Shown here piece by piece: positions 31,754 through 40,950 of a stretch of DNA of 64,000 bases. The notes beneath the pieces are model-generated. The model was not told the origin of the DNA. It saw only the letters and a list, made by a program, of their open reading frames with translations, and made no database searches. Origin of the DNA: Gilichinskyi gelida (GTDB lineage Bacteria > Acidobacteriota > Thermoanaerobaculia > Gp7-AA8); contig JBBPII010000011.1 in assembly GCA_038040385.1 (NCBI GenBank), positions 124,001 to 188,000 of the forward strand, written 5' to 3'. The stretch's first letter is position 1. The number at the start of each line of letters is the position of its first letter. The position numbers and the translations under genes are program-made.

Positions 31754-32944
31754 ATGGCCCTGAAATGCTTCATGTGCGGCGCGGCGATCTCCAGAGGAAT
31801 CCTCTGCGAGAAATGCGACAAACCGCGCAAAAAGTCGAGCGAGCAGCGGCCGATTTCCAGCCCGCCCCCGCCGGCGGCGAAGACGCCCCCGCCCATGCCG
31901 CCCATCGCCACCGCGGCCACCGCCCCAGCCCCCGCCGCCGTCCCCGAGGAGTTCCCCAAAGCGCCGCTGCTGCAGTTTCCGGTGGAGTCGGCGTCTCCGG
32001 CCATCACCAGCGTGGCGAACGTGCTGATCGCCGGCGGCGTGGCGGCCATCGTGATCGCGCCCGACCGCAACGTGAAGTTCGTCACCGACGAGGCGAAGAA
32101 GCTCTTCGGCGTCGCCCAGGCCGACCTCGCCTCGGTGCGCCAGATCGAAGGGATCAGCGGCGGGCACATCGGCGAGCTTTCAGTTCCCACGTCGGCCGCC
32201 CTGCGCATCAACGACCGCAACATCCTCTTCACCCTGGTGCCGATCTCCGGCGGCGCGAGCGGCGCGGTGCTGGTGTTCCGCGAAGCGGAGCCGATGAATG
32301 CCACGCACGCCTCGTTCGTCGGGTACGTCCGCGAAACCGTTTTCGCCCCGCTGCGCGCGCTGCGCGAGGCGATGCGCGCCGCCACCGGAAGTCCTCTTTT
32401 CCACGACGCGGCGGCGACCATCGAGCAGATCCTCTCCTCGCTGGAGATGGCGCCGGAGGTCAAGGACGAACCGGCGACGCGAATGCCCAAAGTCACCGAC
32501 ATCATCCACAGCGTCGCCGATCACTTCGGCTCCTTCGCCGAACTGAAGGGGATCAACCTGCAGGTCGACGTCCCGGAGCTGGAGGAGCGATTCAAGAATG
32601 CCGAAGGGCTGCGCCAGGTCCTCGGCGCGCTGATGGACAACTCGATGCATTACGTGCCGCCGGGCGGGCAGGTGGTGATCGGCGTCCGATGGATGGAGCA
32701 CAAAGGCAAACCGCTGCTGCTCTTCTTCGTCATGGACAACGGGCCGGTGGTGCCGGAGACGCTGCGTCAGGCGATCTTCGAGCCCGGCTTCGCCTGGAAT
32801 CCGTCGGCGACGCAGCGCAGCGGGCGCGCGCTGTTCAAAGTGCGCGAGTTCGCCGTGGCCCACGAGGGCTCGGTGTGGGTGGAGTCGAAGACCGGCAAGG
32901 CCTGCACGTTCTTCCTCCGCGTGCGGCCGGATTCGGCGCGCTAA
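31754..32944 (+). CDS. Zinc-ribbon / PAS-like / degenerate histidine-kinase-like protein
   Basis: A 396-residue protein. Residues 1-22 form a zinc ribbon (Cys5, 8, 18, 21), then a Pro/Ala linker runs to about 70. A PAS-like domain spans 80-180 (VIAPDRNVKFVTDEAKKLFGV). A helical pair at 188-235 occupies the place of a dimerisation/phosphotransfer domain. A HATPase-like domain follows, with DNSMHYVPPGGQ as N-box and MDNGPVVPETL as G1. The usual H-E-L/F-R-x-P-L is replaced by YVRETVFAPLRAL, with no His. The G2 loop (SGRALFKVREFAVAHEG) is only partly kept. It probably cannot autophosphorylate in the normal way. There is no membrane segment and no adjacent response regulator. Confidence 0.7.
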   Translation: MALKCFMCGAAISRGILCEKCDKPRKKSSEQRPISSPPPPAAKTPPPMPPIATAATAPAPAAVPEEFPKAPLLQFPVESASPAITSVANVLIAGGVAAIVIAPDRNVKFVTDEAKKLFGVAQADLASVRQIEGISGGHIGELSVPTSAALRINDRNILFTLVPISGGASGAVLVFREAEPMNATHASFVGYVRETVFAPLRALREAMRAATGSPLFHDAAATIEQILSSLEMAPEVKDEPATRMPKVTDIIHSVADHFGSFAELKGINLQVDVPELEERFKNAEGLRQVLGALMDNSMHYVPPGGQVVIGVRWMEHKGKPLLLFFVMDNGPVVPETLRQAIFEPGFAWNPSATQRSGRALFKVREFAVAHEGSVWVESKTGKACTFFLRVRPDSAR

Positions 32945-33050
32945 CCCTCACCCGCCGCTTCGCGGCACCCTCTCCCGCAAGCGGGAGAGGGGCATCTAAG
33001 GCCCTTCTCCCGCGTGAGCGGGAGAAGGTGCCCGAAGGGCGGATGAGGGT
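32945..33050. repeat. CTCTCCCGC / CTTCTCCCGC long palindrome, copy 2
   Basis: Same element as at 28435, lying between the convergent kinase-like and Spy-like genes; it begins 1 base after the TAA stop. Confidence 0.9.
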
Positions 33051-33053
33051 CGT

Positions 33054-33497
33054 TCAGAAGCCCGGAGGCTGGGGCGGCGGCCCGCCGTCACGGTGCCGGC
33101 CGCGGCGCGGCATGTGATCCATCCGCATCCGCATCTTCCGAAACTTCTCCCGCTGCTCGGTGTTGAGCAGGGCCTCGATCTCCCGATTAGCAGCGTCGAT
33201 CTCCTGGCGCATCTGCGGACGGACGCCGCCGCTGATCTCCAGCATCCGCTGGTGATGGCGATCCATGATCTGGGCGATCTGGTCGTGCTGCTGTGCGGAG
33301 AGGTTCAGCTCGCGATCGAGGTGGCTGACGATCCGGCCTCGCATGAAGTCCGGGCCGCGGCCGCGCATCGGGCCGTGGAAGATCGAGTAGACACGCCCGC
33401 CCGCGAATCCGATGAGCGCCCCGGCGACGAACGCCACGGCGACCAGAAGGATCGCGTTCCTGCGCGTGCTACTGAGTGAGGGTGTAGATGTCTCCAT
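33054..33497 (-). CDS. CnrX/Spy-like periplasmic metal-sensor family protein
   Basis: A 147-residue protein with one N-terminal membrane anchor (14-36), then a helical hairpin with REL-x-LSAQQHDQIAQIMDRHHQRM and LLNTEQREKFRKMRMRMDHM. This is the Metal_resist/CnrX/Spy-type layout. The His/Met-rich tail (RGRHRDGG) may bind metal. It is the last gene of a minus-strand set: Spy-like, ECF sigma, anti-sigma, this gene. By analogy with CnrYXH it could be the periplasmic sensor controlling the anti-sigma. It overlaps the anti-sigma gene by 29 bases. Confidence 0.75.
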   Translation of the reverse strand: METSTPSLSSTRRNAILLVAVAFVAGALIGFAGGRVYSIFHGPMRGRGPDFMRGRIVSHLDRELNLSAQQHDQIAQIMDRHHQRMLEISGGVRPQMRQEIDAANREIEALLNTEQREKFRKMRMRMDHMPRRGRHRDGGPPPQPPGF

Positions 33498-33780
33498 CGA
33501 CCGAGATCTCGACCGGATCGGCGCTCATCGCCGCTTCCAGGGTTGCGGGCTGTTGGTTGCTCTCGAAATACTGCACGCCGAGTATGGCGGTGACGGCGAG
33601 CACCGCCATCGACGCCGCGACCGGGCGGAACCAGCGGGCGAGGAAGTGCGCGACCGTCGGGGCGGCAGTGATCCGCTCCCGCACGCGCGCGGAGAGACGC
33701 GACAGCATCACGTCGTTCGGCTCGTAGCGAAGCCGCCGCGCGTCGTCGCGAAGGCGCTCGAAGAACTTGTCGTCAGTCAT
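33469..33780 (-). CDS. Small membrane-anchored anti-sigma-like protein
   Basis: A 103-residue protein. The N-terminal helical part (DDKFFERLRDDARRLRYEPNDVML) resembles the sigma-binding helix of small anti-sigmas. One membrane segment lies near 54-69 (MAVLAVTAILGVQYF) and a short exported tail follows. There is no zinc motif. It begins within the end of the sigma gene (8-base overlap) and overlaps the CnrX/Spy-like gene. The position and topology, rather than sequence similarity, support the anti-sigma call, as in CnrY-type proteins. Confidence 0.65.
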   Translation of the reverse strand: MTDDKFFERLRDDARRLRYEPNDVMLSRLSARVRERITAAPTVAHFLARWFRPVAASMAVLAVTAILGVQYFESNQQPATLEAAMSADPVEISVDGDIYTLTQ

Positions 33781-34345
33781 GAAGGTCCGCCAGCTTCTCT
33801 TTCAGTTTGCCTCGGGCGAGAGAAAGATGCGACCGCACCGTTCCCGCGCTCAGGCCGGTCATCGCGGCGATCTCCGCGTGCTCGAACTGCTCCACCAGGT
33901 ACAACCGCGCCACCATCCGCTGCATCTCCGGCAGCGACTCGATCGCGTCGTCGATCCGGCGCGACAGCTCGTTAGCCATCGCCGGAAGGTCGGCGCGGTC
34001 GCGCCGCTCGGCCGGCTGCGCGTCGGTGATCTCTTCGTGACGGAAGCGCGCGCGATGCTTCATCACATCGAGCGAGACGTTGGTCACGATGCGATAGATC
34101 CATGGTCCGAACGGCTCGCCGCTCTTGAAGCGTCCGATGGTCTGAAACGCCTTGACGAACGCCTCCTGCGCCAGATCCTCGGCGTCGGAGGCGTTGCGAA
34201 CGATTCCCCAGGCGATGGACACCACGCGCTTCATGTATTTTGACACCAGGTAGTCGTACGGCCCGGCGTCGCCGTTCTTGACCGCTTCGATTGCCCGCCG
34301 CTCGATCGGATCGTCGCTCGCCGTAGTCGTCGCCTCGTTCTTCAC
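33773..34345 (-). CDS. ECF sigma factor
   Basis: The 190-residue sigma-70 family protein has region 2 (YDYLVSKYMKRVVSIAWGIVRN, EDLAQEAFVKAFQTIGRF, GPWIYRIVTNVSLDVMKHRAR) and region 4 (IESLPEMQRMVARLYLVEQFEHAEIAAMTGLSAGTVRSHLSLARGK split over 33800-33950). The same frame stays open to 34531, but that extra part is translated palindromic repeat (34396-34496), so the true start must be downstream. I chose GTG at 34345 (VKNEATTT...). There is no clear Shine-Dalgarno sequence, so the start is uncertain by some residues. It heads the sigma, anti-sigma, CnrX-like overlap chain. Confidence 0.88.
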   Translation of the reverse strand: MKNEATTTASDDPIERRAIEAVKNGDAGPYDYLVSKYMKRVVSIAWGIVRNASDAEDLAQEAFVKAFQTIGRFKSGEPFGPWIYRIVTNVSLDVMKHRARFRHEEITDAQPAERRDRADLPAMANELSRRIDDAIESLPEMQRMVARLYLVEQFEHAEIAAMTGLSAGTVRSHLSLARGKLKEKLADLHD

Positions 34346-34395
34346 CGCGAAGAGTAGACGATCGAGCAGGAGGGACCCGTTGACAGGTCCCCAAG

Positions 34396-34496
34396 ATTCA
34401 TCCTGAGCCGAAAGGCTCAGGATCTGGCGCCCATCAGCGCCGCGCGGAATAGGCGCCAGATCCTCCGCCGTCGCTTCGCGCCGGCGAAGGATAAAG
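34396..34496. repeat. GGATCTGGCGCC-type palindrome, copy 1
   Basis: TCATCCTGAGCCGAAAGGCT, AGGATCTGGCGCCC, a loop, then GGCGCCAGATCCT and GCGAAGGATAAAG. It lies in the leader of the ECF sigma gene. Copies also occur at 52761 and 57293. Confidence 0.85.
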
Positions 34497-34531
34497 TGGG
34501 GGCACTCCAGAATTAACGCCCCAAAGCTCAT

Positions 34532-35011
34532 TTACTTCTCGAATCGCCGCCCGTGCTCACGCACTTTCGCCCCCAGCGCGGCACGTTGGTCGGCGGTGAG
34601 CACGTTGAGCGCCTTGGCCGCCGCATTCAGAGCGTTGACCTTCATGGTGTGCTCGGCCGCTTCCTGCTTCTCGAGCGCCGCCTGCGCGGCGGCCACGTCG
34701 TTCGGGTTGGCGATCAGGATCTCGGCGACCGACTTGAGGCTGCCGTGGAGCTCGTCGCGAGATGCGGCATTCTGCTCGTGCAGCCCCTTGAAGATGCCCT
34801 TGATCTGGTCGACCTGCTGGTCGCTGAGCCCGAGGGTCTCCTTGGCTTGCTCCAGGTGGCCGAGCATCATGATCGCGCCGAGGTCGCCGCCGCGGGGACC
34901 CATGCGATGGCCCGGCCGGCCTTGTCGCATGTGCTGCGCGTAGGCGAACGGCACGGCAATGACAACTGCGAGAATCGCCGCCACGGCGAGAGTGAGATTC
35001 CGTTTGGTCAT
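34532..35011 (-). CDS. Spy/CpxP-like periplasmic protein
   Basis: A 159-residue protein. The signal peptide at 1-25 ends AYA-Q. A His/Arg/Gly-rich segment follows (HMRQGRPGHRMGPRGG), then helices with the LTxxQ-type motifs: TLGLSDQQVDQIKGIFK and LNVLTADQRAALGAKV. Spy and CpxP are periplasmic chaperones or sensors of envelope and metal stress. AAGGAGG lies 9 bases before the ATG at 35011. The gene precedes the ECF sigma set in the same direction, separated by a repeat. Confidence 0.82.
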   Translation of the reverse strand: MTKRNLTLAVAAILAVVIAVPFAYAQHMRQGRPGHRMGPRGGDLGAIMMLGHLEQAKETLGLSDQQVDQIKGIFKGLHEQNAASRDELHGSLKSVAEILIANPNDVAAAQAALEKQEAAEHTMKVNALNAAAKALNVLTADQRAALGAKVREHGRRFEK

Positions 35012-35073
35012 CTGTTTGATCCTCCTTGGTTTGCTGCAAGGAGTTACGAGCGCGAGGAGCAAACGTTGAACGG

Positions 35074-35079
35074 TATAAT
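35074..35079 (+). promoter_or_regulatory. Perfect -10 hexamer TATAAT
   Basis: TATAAT lies 22 bases before the ATG at 35101. No convincing -35 is seen 16-18 bases upstream, so it may depend on an activator or another sigma, or be chance. Confidence 0.35.
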
Positions 35080-35100
35080 CGCCGCCAACATCACTTCATC

Positions 35101-36363
35101 ATGCGCTCCTTCTTCGTGGCAATTCTGCTCGCGTCGGCGGGCAGCGGGGTTGTTCTTGCGCAGCCGTTGACCTGCCCCGCCGTCTCGACCGCCACCGGGC
35201 GGCCGTGCGAGGCCTTTCATTATCACGTGCAGATGTACCGCCCCGACACCCGCGCGTTCGTCGAGGTCTACGGCGTCAATCAGTTCGCCTCGCAGACGGC
35301 GTGCGACCGCGCGCGCGATGCGCAGTTCAAGCGGACCATGGCGGTCGTCGAGTTCTACCGCGCGCGCGACAACCAGCAGTACCAGCCCGACCGCGTCGGC
35401 CCCTGCCACTGCGACATGACGGTCGAGCGCTCCAGCCCCAACTACCTCACCGACATCCAGCGCCTCGCGCAGGTGCGAACGGCCGAAGAGATCCGGCAGC
35501 GCGTACGCGAGCGCCTGCTCGATCAGGACGTTCCCTCGGACGCCGAGGTCGTCCGCGGTCTCGTCCCACCGCCCGCCGCGAACCCGCTGGCGAGCGGACC
35601 GAAGCTCGTGCCGATGCCGCAGCGAGCCGCGGCGAGCGAGGTAACCCGCTCCGCCGCCGACCTGAAGATGACCAAGGCGATCGACGCGAGCACCACGGCG
35701 ACGGCGTCGCTCGATCTGCCGCTGGTGGACATTCCCATTGCCGGAGCCCCGCCTGAGCCACCGAGTGGAGCGGCGGGCTTCAGCCCGCCGGAGACAAACG
35801 ACGGCGGGCTAAAGCCTGCCGCTCCACAGGAACCGACGCCCACACCCGCTCCTGTGCAGGCGACCGAGGTCGTCGCGCCGGAAGAGCCGCCCGCCGAGGA
35901 CGCCGCCGACGCCTTCGTCAGCTACGAGACGCAGCGCATCCAGAACGTGCTGCAGGCCAGCAGCGCGATCAGCGACGAAGCGGTGAAGTCGAAAGTCCTC
36001 GAGGCCTGCATGCAGCGCATTCAGCTCCTCTCGAACCTCCGCTCGCTGATCCAAGGCTCCGGCACGCGCAGCCGCCTGGCAACGGCGGCGCGGAACGCGA
36101 AGGACGAGAGCGAGCGGCTCGCGCTGGTGGCAAAGCTCTTCGGCAGCGACGTTCCGGCGCACTGGGCGCCGAAAGACGCCGCGGACGTCGTTCTCGACAC
36201 GCACGAAGTCGACGCCGACCCCGAGCGCGTCCTGCAGGACTCCAGCGGCAAGTTCGGCGAGGACCAGAAGCGCCACGCGCTCTACGCGCTACTGGCGCGG
36301 ACGCAGCCGACCGAGGAGCAGCAGTTGTGGCTGACGACCGTCATCGACACGTTTCTACAATGA
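35101..36363 (+). CDS. Exported hypothetical protein with in-frame repeat
   Basis: A 420-residue protein. The signal peptide at 1-20 ends LAQ. An N-terminal Cys-containing domain follows (LTCPAVSTATGRPCEAFHYHVQMYRP, 25-115, with CHCDMTVERSS). A long Pro/Ala/Glu-rich linker spans about 150-280, and a helical C-terminal domain covers 285-420 (YETQRIQNVLQASSAISDEAV). I do not recognise the family. The linker includes SGAAGFSPPETNDGGLKPAA, encoded by the palindrome at 35762-35826. The stop overlaps the next start (ATGA), so the two exported proteins are coupled. Confidence 0.65.
   Translation: MRSFFVAILLASAGSGVVLAQPLTCPAVSTATGRPCEAFHYHVQMYRPDTRAFVEVYGVNQFASQTACDRARDAQFKRTMAVVEFYRARDNQQYQPDRVGPCHCDMTVERSSPNYLTDIQRLAQVRTAEEIRQRVRERLLDQDVPSDAEVVRGLVPPPAANPLASGPKLVPMPQRAAASEVTRSAADLKMTKAIDASTTATASLDLPLVDIPIAGAPPEPPSGAAGFSPPETNDGGLKPAAPQEPTPTPAPVQATEVVAPEEPPAEDAADAFVSYETQRIQNVLQASSAISDEAVKSKVLEACMQRIQLLSNLRSLIQGSGTRSRLATAARNAKDESERLALVAKLFGSDVPAHWAPKDAADVVLDTHEVDADPERVLQDSSGKFGEDQKRHALYALLARTQPTEEQQLWLTTVIDTFLQ
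35762..35826. repeat. In-frame palindromic element
   Basis: GTGGAGCGGCGGGCTTCAGC, CCGCC, a spacer of about 15 bases, GGCGGGCTAAAGCC and TGCCGCTCCAC. The outer arms are reverse complements. It is read as SGAAGFSPPETNDGGLKPAA in the gene that carries it. Confidence 0.85.
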
Positions 36364-38009
36364 AGATCCTCGCCGCGCTTTTCGTCGCTGTCACCGCGCT
36401 CGGTCAAGAAGTGCCGGCGCCGCAACCCGCCCCCGTGCCGGCGCCCGCGGTCAGCGCGGCGATGCCCGTCAGCGAAGACTTCACCAAGGCGGTCTACTTC
36501 GGGAAGAAGTTCGCGGAGATGAAGGACTACGCGAACGCGTATCAACAGTTCGCGAAAGCCGACTCGCTTCAGCCCGACCAGCCGCAAGTGCTCTACAACA
36601 TGGCGGTGCTTCTGGCGAAGTCTGGTCGCTTCTCCGAGTCGCAGGCGAAGGTCGACCGCTACAACCAGCTCTTTCCCACCGGCGCGGAGAGGCCGTTGAT
36701 CACCACCCTGCAGCTCGATCTGGAGTTTCAGCGCGAGCTGCAGAAGAAGCGTCAGGTGGAGCAGGAGTACACCGACCTCTTCACCCGCGGCCGCTTTCTG
36801 TACACGAAAAATGACCTCGACGCCGCGCTCAAGCAGTTCCAGGACGCGGAACAGAAGCGCCCCACCGATCCTGCCGCCGTCTACAACCAAGCCGTGATCT
36901 ACGAGAAGCTCGGCGAGTTCGCAAAGGCCTCGGAGCGCTTCCATCGCTACGAGGAACTGGAGCCCGACGCCGACGCCAAGGCCGCCACCAATCAGCGCCT
37001 CCTCGCGCTGGAGAGCGAGATCGAAGACACCAGGACTAAGATCGTCTGCCCGTTCTGCGGCCACCGGCTGCCGATCGGCGCGATGTGGTGCCATCGCTGC
37101 TGGCACGGGCCGTATCTGACCTCGTCGCCTGTGTGGAGCTCACGGCCGTGCGGCGAGGGCGCAACCGTCACGCGCGCGACCTCCTACGCCGACGGCCGTT
37201 TCGCCAGGAACGACACCCTGTCGTGCCTCTTCAACGGCACGATGCTCGAGTCGCTGCGCTATAGCGCGTCGCGCCAGCGCGCCATTCAGGAGGCGCGCAA
37301 AGCCGAAGGGTGGACCTACAACGACGACATCATTCAGGGCTTCCGCGATCAGGTGAAGTACGTGCAGGGCGCTGATTACCTGGAGAAGATCGTGGCGCCG
37401 GGAAGCGGCGAGATCCTCACCTTCGCGGCCCACGCCGCCGGCGACGGCAAGATGTTCCTCCTCGACCGCGAGGACGTCATCATCGACGGCCAGAAGTACA
37501 CCAACCGCTACTCGTTCGACGCGCAGAACCGCATCGCGCAACAGCAGGTCGAGTATCAGAACGCCTCCGGCTGCAATCACGTGATCGCCATGACCGCCGA
37601 CGTGGCGTACCAGAACGACCTGATGTCGGCGGTGAAGATCACCGGCGGCTACGAGGGCGTGGTGGTGGAGGGATCGCCGAAGGTGGACTGGACGACGACG
37701 ATCGCCTACACGTACGACGCGGCGTCGCGCGTGGCGAAGGAAGACCTCACCGTGGCCGCGTTCAACAAGGTCTATCGCGTGAGGCCGTACGGCCACGAGC
37801 GCGACGACGTCGGCAAGATCTACGACCGCATGCGCGTCAACCGTCCCATCGAGAACATGCTGACGCTCGGCGACCGCTGCGGCACCGCCGGCAACGTCTT
37901 CCTCACCAATCCGATCGATCTTCGTCCCTTCTACGCGATCACCCCCAACTTGGCCATGACCCTCGACAGCGGCGTCACGCGCGCGACGGTGACCTTCACC
38001 TACCCGTGA
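36360..38009 (+). CDS. Exported TPR protein with internal zinc ribbon
   Basis: A 549-residue protein. A short signal peptide at 1-15 ends ALGQ. TPR-like repeats cover about 38-215 (AYQQFAKADSLQPDQPQVLYNMAVLLAKSG; ALKQFQDAEQKRPTDPAAVYNQA). A zinc ribbon follows, with CPFCGHRL and WCHRCWHG (about 232-256). The beta-rich C-terminal part contains NRYSFDAQNRIAQQQVEY and TIAYTYDAASRVAKEDL, resembling RHS/YD-type strands. A zinc ribbon in an exported protein is unusual. It is coupled to the preceding gene by ATGA. No function can be named. Confidence 0.7.
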   Translation: MKILAALFVAVTALGQEVPAPQPAPVPAPAVSAAMPVSEDFTKAVYFGKKFAEMKDYANAYQQFAKADSLQPDQPQVLYNMAVLLAKSGRFSESQAKVDRYNQLFPTGAERPLITTLQLDLEFQRELQKKRQVEQEYTDLFTRGRFLYTKNDLDAALKQFQDAEQKRPTDPAAVYNQAVIYEKLGEFAKASERFHRYEELEPDADAKAATNQRLLALESEIEDTRTKIVCPFCGHRLPIGAMWCHRCWHGPYLTSSPVWSSRPCGEGATVTRATSYADGRFARNDTLSCLFNGTMLESLRYSASRQRAIQEARKAEGWTYNDDIIQGFRDQVKYVQGADYLEKIVAPGSGEILTFAAHAAGDGKMFLLDREDVIIDGQKYTNRYSFDAQNRIAQQQVEYQNASGCNHVIAMTADVAYQNDLMSAVKITGGYEGVVVEGSPKVDWTTTIAYTYDAASRVAKEDLTVAAFNKVYRVRPYGHERDDVGKIYDRMRVNRPIENMLTLGDRCGTAGNVFLTNPIDLRPFYAITPNLAMTLDSGVTRATVTFTYP

Positions 38010-38019
38010 GGGTGGAGGG

Positions 38020-38122
38020 CCCTCATCCGCCCTTCGGGCACCTTCTCCCGCTCACGCGGGAGAAGGACATCTAATCCCCTCTCCCGCCTTAGCGGGAGAG
38101 GGTGGCCGAAGGCCGGATGAGG
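38020..38122. repeat. CTCTCCCGC / CTTCTCCCGC long palindrome, copy 3
   Basis: Same element as at 28435 in inverted orientation, between the convergent TPR and cation-efflux genes. It lies 11 bases after the TGA. Confidence 0.9.
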
Positions 38123-38132
38123 GCGGCGCTCC

Positions 38133-39032
38133 TCAATTCGAGTAGGGGACGCAATAGGGATCGTCGACGTCGCAGCTAGCGAACTCGAACTGAATTGTGG
38201 TATGCGCGATGCCGAAGTCATTCGCCAGGATGCCGTTCACCTGCGAGAGGAGATTGCCGGTGCTCTTCACCGGCACATCGCCGACCATGAGGTGACATGA
38301 CAGGGCAGGGCGAGAGGGGCCGAGGGCCCAGATGTGAAGGTGATGCACGCCCTCGACGCCATCGAGCGCGGCGATGGCGCGGGTGACGGCGTCGGGGTCG
38401 ATGCCGGCAGGCGTCCCTTCCAGCAGCAGATTGACGGCCTCGCGCAGCACGCCCCAACTGCTCCAGAGAATGAGCACGCCGATGCCGAGGGAGACGACGG
38501 CGTCCCAATAGGTGGCGCCGGTGAAGCGGATGAGCAGGGCGGCGGCGATGATGCCGGCGGACGACACGGCGTCGCCGAGCATGTGCAGCACGGCGCTGCG
38601 GATGTTGATGTCGTGGCGCCCCTCCTCGCGCAGCCAGAGGGTGATCGCCGTGTTGAGCACCAGCGCCGCGATCGCCGTGAAGAGCATCGCGCCGCTGTCG
38701 ACGGATTGCGGCGTGCGAAGGCGCGCGATGGCCTCCCAGAAGATGTAGATCGTCAGCGCCACCAGCGTTCCGGCGTTGATGAACGCCGCCAACACCCCCG
38801 CGCGGTGATAGCCATATGACTTCTCGGCGGTCGCCGGACGGTGCTCCAGGCCCACCGCCACCAAAGCGAGCAGCAGCGCGAGTGAGTCGGTGAAGTTGTG
38901 GATGGCGTCGCCGATCAACGCCAGCGACTGGGCCCACAAGCCGATGACCAGCTCGATGACCACGAAGGCCATCGTGGCAGTCGAGGCGATGACGAGCTTG
39001 CGGGAGACGGCGTGGTTGTGGTGATGGCCCAT
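38133..39032 (-). CDS. Cation diffusion facilitator (CzcD/ZitB-like)
   Basis: A 299-residue six-helix proton antiporter that exports Zn/Co/Cd/Fe. The transport site shows H-x3-D in helix 2 (GDAIHNFTDS, His45/Asp49) and the matching pair in helix 5 (LHMLGDAVSSAG). A cytosolic ferredoxin-like C-terminal domain follows (VEGVHHLHIWALGPSRPALSCHLMV). The N-terminus MGHHHNH is a small His-rich segment. Start at ATG 39032 rather than the longer frame to 39083, because it gives the family N-terminus. It lies 4 bases downstream of purE. Confidence 0.93.
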   Translation of the reverse strand: MGHHHNHAVSRKLVIASTATMAFVVIELVIGLWAQSLALIGDAIHNFTDSLALLLALVAVGLEHRPATAEKSYGYHRAGVLAAFINAGTLVALTIYIFWEAIARLRTPQSVDSGAMLFTAIAALVLNTAITLWLREEGRHDINIRSAVLHMLGDAVSSAGIIAAALLIRFTGATYWDAVVSLGIGVLILWSSWGVLREAVNLLLEGTPAGIDPDAVTRAIAALDGVEGVHHLHIWALGPSRPALSCHLMVGDVPVKSTGNLLSQVNGILANDFGIAHTTIQFEFASCDVDDPYCVPYSN

Positions 39033-39036
39033 GGGC

Positions 39037-39527
39037 TCACCGGGTCGATTTTTCCACCTTCCTCGACTTGTCCGCCACCGCATCGGCCATCGCCGCGCGC
39101 TGCGCCCGCAAGCGCTCGGCGAGCGCGGCGTCGCCCAGGGCGATGATCTGCGCGGCGAGGACGCCCGCGTTGCGCGCGCCGCCGATGGCCACCGTGGCCA
39201 CCGGAATTCCGGGCGGCATCTGGACCACGGCGAGGAGGGCGTCGAGACCCTGCAGCGCCCCGCCGCCGAGCGGGACGCCGATGACCGGCTTGGTAGTGAG
39301 CGACGCCACCACCCCCGGCAGATGTGCGGCCATGCCCGCGCCGGCGATGAACACCGCGGCGCCGTCGCGCTCCGCGTCGGCGATCACCTGCCTGGTCCGT
39401 TCCGGGCTGCGGTGCGCGGAGGCGACTTTCATCTCGTACGGCACGCCCACCTCATCGAGGGCGGCACAGGCCTGCGACATGACCTCCGCGTCGGAGTCGC
39501 TTCCCATGACGATGCAGACCCAGGAGC

Positions 39528-39531
<4 letters not shown>
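39037..39531 (-). CDS. purE: 5-(carboxyamino)imidazole ribonucleotide mutase PurE
   Basis: The 164-residue class I PurE rearranges N5-CAIR to 4-carboxy-AIR in purine synthesis. The conserved MGSDSDAEVM, SAHRSPERT and FIAGAGMAAHLPGVVAS are present, as are TTKPVIGVPLGGG, LQGLDALLAVVQMPPGIPVATVA and the final Ala-rich helix. The start is GTG 39531, which overlaps the purD stop (GTGA); no purK is adjacent. The overlap implies coupled translation of purD and purE. Confidence 0.94.
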
Positions 39532-40838
<1,307 letters not shown>

Positions 40839-40950
40839 AGATTCGTTAGAAGTCGTTGGATTTTAAGCGGTTCCGGCTGATTTGTCATCCCGAGGGAACT
40901 CTTTTCGAATCACTAGACGTTCTCAGGCGCATCCGCGTATCAGTGAGACG

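Noticed and set aside
34346..34531. N-terminal extension of the ECF sigma factor
   Set aside because: The extra residues are the translation of a palindromic repeat found elsewhere, and they precede region 2 with no counterpart in the family.
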